From JABFRZ01 sp031413955 (GTDB taxonomy: Bacteria > Planctomycetota > UBA1135 > GCA-002686595), in contig JANOGB010000144.1 in assembly GCA_031413955.1 (NCBI GenBank), positions 1 to 14,557 of the forward strand: 14,557 bases of DNA, in the 5' to 3' direction. The notes beneath the pieces are model-generated. The model did not search any database. It had not been told where the DNA came from and saw only the letters and a list, made by a program, of their open reading frames with translations. The position numbers and the translations under genes are program-made. Position 1 is the first letter of the stretch. Each line of letters starts with the position of its first letter. Below are positions 10,713-14,557 of the stretch, one piece after another.

Positions 10713-10742
10713 GAAGCGCGCGCCCGCGGCCAGCGCGCATCC

Positions 10743-10771
10743 TGGAAACCTGGCACGGAAGCCCATACGAT
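10743..10771 (+). promoter_or_regulatory. Candidate sigma-70-like promoter for the act operon
   Basis: TGGAAA (10743-10748) and TACGAT (10766-10771) each match the -35 and -10 consensus at four of six positions and are 17 bases apart, the optimal spacing. Transcription would begin near 10778, about 60 bases before the actA ATG. In high-GC DNA such matches can occur by chance. The GGAAAC within the -35 could instead be an ECF element. Confidence 0.3.
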
Positions 10772-10837
10772 CCGGCCCGCCACCGTCCGCACGCTGCTCG
10801 AGCCCGCGAGCAGGCTCCTCACCCCACGCCCGCGCGC

Positions 10838-11484
10838 ATGGCGCAGATCTTCCACCCGAGCTTCAACACCCTCTCGAAGGTCTCGATCTTCGGAGCCGTG
10901 TTCTTCCTCGGCGCCGGCGTGTGGGCGTGGGACACGATGCTGCGCTCGTCCTACAACACGCAGGTGAACGTGGCGCGCGAGCAGCCCGTGCCGTTCAGCC
11001 ACAAGCACCACGTGCAGGGGCTGGGACTCGACTGCCGCTTCTGCCATGCGAGCGTCGAGGACTCGGCCTTCGCCGGCATCCCGCCCTCGAAGACCTGCAT
11101 GAGCTGCCACGCGCTGGTGTGGAAGGACGCGCCCGTGCTGGAGCCCGTGCGCGCGAGCTACAAGGACGACCTCCCGATCGCCTGGACGCGCGTGCACGAC
11201 CTGCCGGACTTCGCCTACTTCGACCACTCGATCCACGTCAAGAAGGGCATCGGCTGCACGACCTGCCACGGCCAGGTCGACGAGATGCCGCTGGTCTGGC
11301 GCACGCAGACGCTCAACATGGACTGGTGCCTGGCGTGCCATCGTGATCCGGCGGCGTTCGTGCGGCCGCGCGAGCGCGTCTTCGACGTCGACTGGGAGCC
11401 GGACACGCTCCCGAGCGACGAGCGCGCGCGCCTGGCGGACGAGTACCACCTCGCGAGCATGACGAACTGCTCCGTTTGCCACCG

Positions 11485-11488
<4 letters not shown>
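10838..11488 (+). CDS. actA: Alternative complex III subunit ActA, membrane-anchored pentaheme cytochrome c
   Basis: ActA passes electrons from the quinol-oxidising alternative complex III toward periplasmic cytochromes or directly to an oxygen reductase. The 216-residue protein starts MAQIFHPSFN, characteristic of this subunit. One uncleaved N-terminal membrane helix (about 13-33) is followed by a periplasmic domain with five c-type heme motifs: CRFCH (66-70), CMSCH (87-91), CTTCH (140-144), CLACH (164-168) and CSVCH (211-215), the last ending one residue before the stop. Five hemes match ActA of characterised complexes. Extra histidines (HKHH at 55-58, DHSIH at 129-133) are likely axial ligands. 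The family start gives the ATG at 10838, although no Shine-Dalgarno is visible. The stop overlaps the actB ATG by four bases (ATGA), so the two are translationally coupled. Identification is strong. Confidence 0.93.
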
Positions 11489-14556
<3,068 letters not shown>

Positions 14557-14557
14557 C

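Larger units (their letters stand above)
10585..10837. other. Divergent intergenic region between the sigma-factor gene and actA
   Basis: This 253-bp spacer separates two outward-facing genes, so it must hold both promoters. It contains two small inverted-repeat clusters (10628-10645 and 10691-10712), the 8-bp palindrome agacgtct (10649-10656) and one plausible sigma-70-like promoter toward actA. No convincing small gene is present on either strand. No good Shine-Dalgarno precedes either start codon. Confidence 0.7.

Overview
The window is high-GC bacterial chromosome with three blocks: a type I restriction-modification (R-M) operon with accessory genes (1-7770, + strand, cut by the left edge), a membrane-tethered ECF-type sigma factor gene (7840-10584, - strand), and the first two genes of an alternative complex III respiratory operon (10838-14556, + strand, continuing past the right edge). 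There are no tRNA or rRNA genes, CRISPR array or insertion sequence. The phylum cannot be fixed from the sequence. High GC, an alternative complex III, and a sigma factor fused through one membrane helix to carboxypeptidase-regulatory-like domains would fit Planctomycetota or a similar high-GC lineage; this is an inference of modest confidence.

The R-M operon runs hsdS (3' part), an RloC/PrrC-like AAA_13 ATPase, a 98-codon hsdR remnant, a Schlafen AlbA_2/GHKL-ATPase/winged-helix protein, and full-length hsdR. hsdM is not in the window and is presumably upstream. Adjacent genes overlap by four bases (ATGA, ATGA, GTGA) or lie one base apart, so the block is almost certainly one translationally coupled mRNA. 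The order hsdS - ATPase - hsdR is the layout known for prrC and rloC, whose anticodon nucleases are held silent by the R-M enzyme and released when a phage disables it. The extra AlbA_2 protein belongs to a fold that includes tRNA-cutting Schlafens, but also many transcriptional regulators. The working model is a restriction enzyme guarded by one, perhaps two, RNA-directed back-up effectors.

The most unusual structure is the short ORF at 2934-3230. Its first residues look like an HsdR N-terminus (FTES versus FSES in the intact HsdR). It then jumps directly to HsdR residue 187 and follows HsdR to about residue 267 at roughly 91 % nucleotide identity. It therefore looks like the internally deleted and truncated start of a second, diverged hsdR allele. 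This records a recombination that brought in the AlbA_2-hsdR pair behind the ATPase gene.

Convergent to hsdR is a 914-residue protein with an N-terminal ECF sigma factor, one transmembrane helix and about 700 residues of beta-sandwich-like repeats. A 253-bp divergent spacer with several small inverted repeats and a weak sigma-70-like promoter separates it from actA (membrane-anchored pentaheme cytochrome c) and actB (Tat-exported MopB-like plus iron-sulfur subunit). These are core subunits of the quinol-oxidising alternative complex III.
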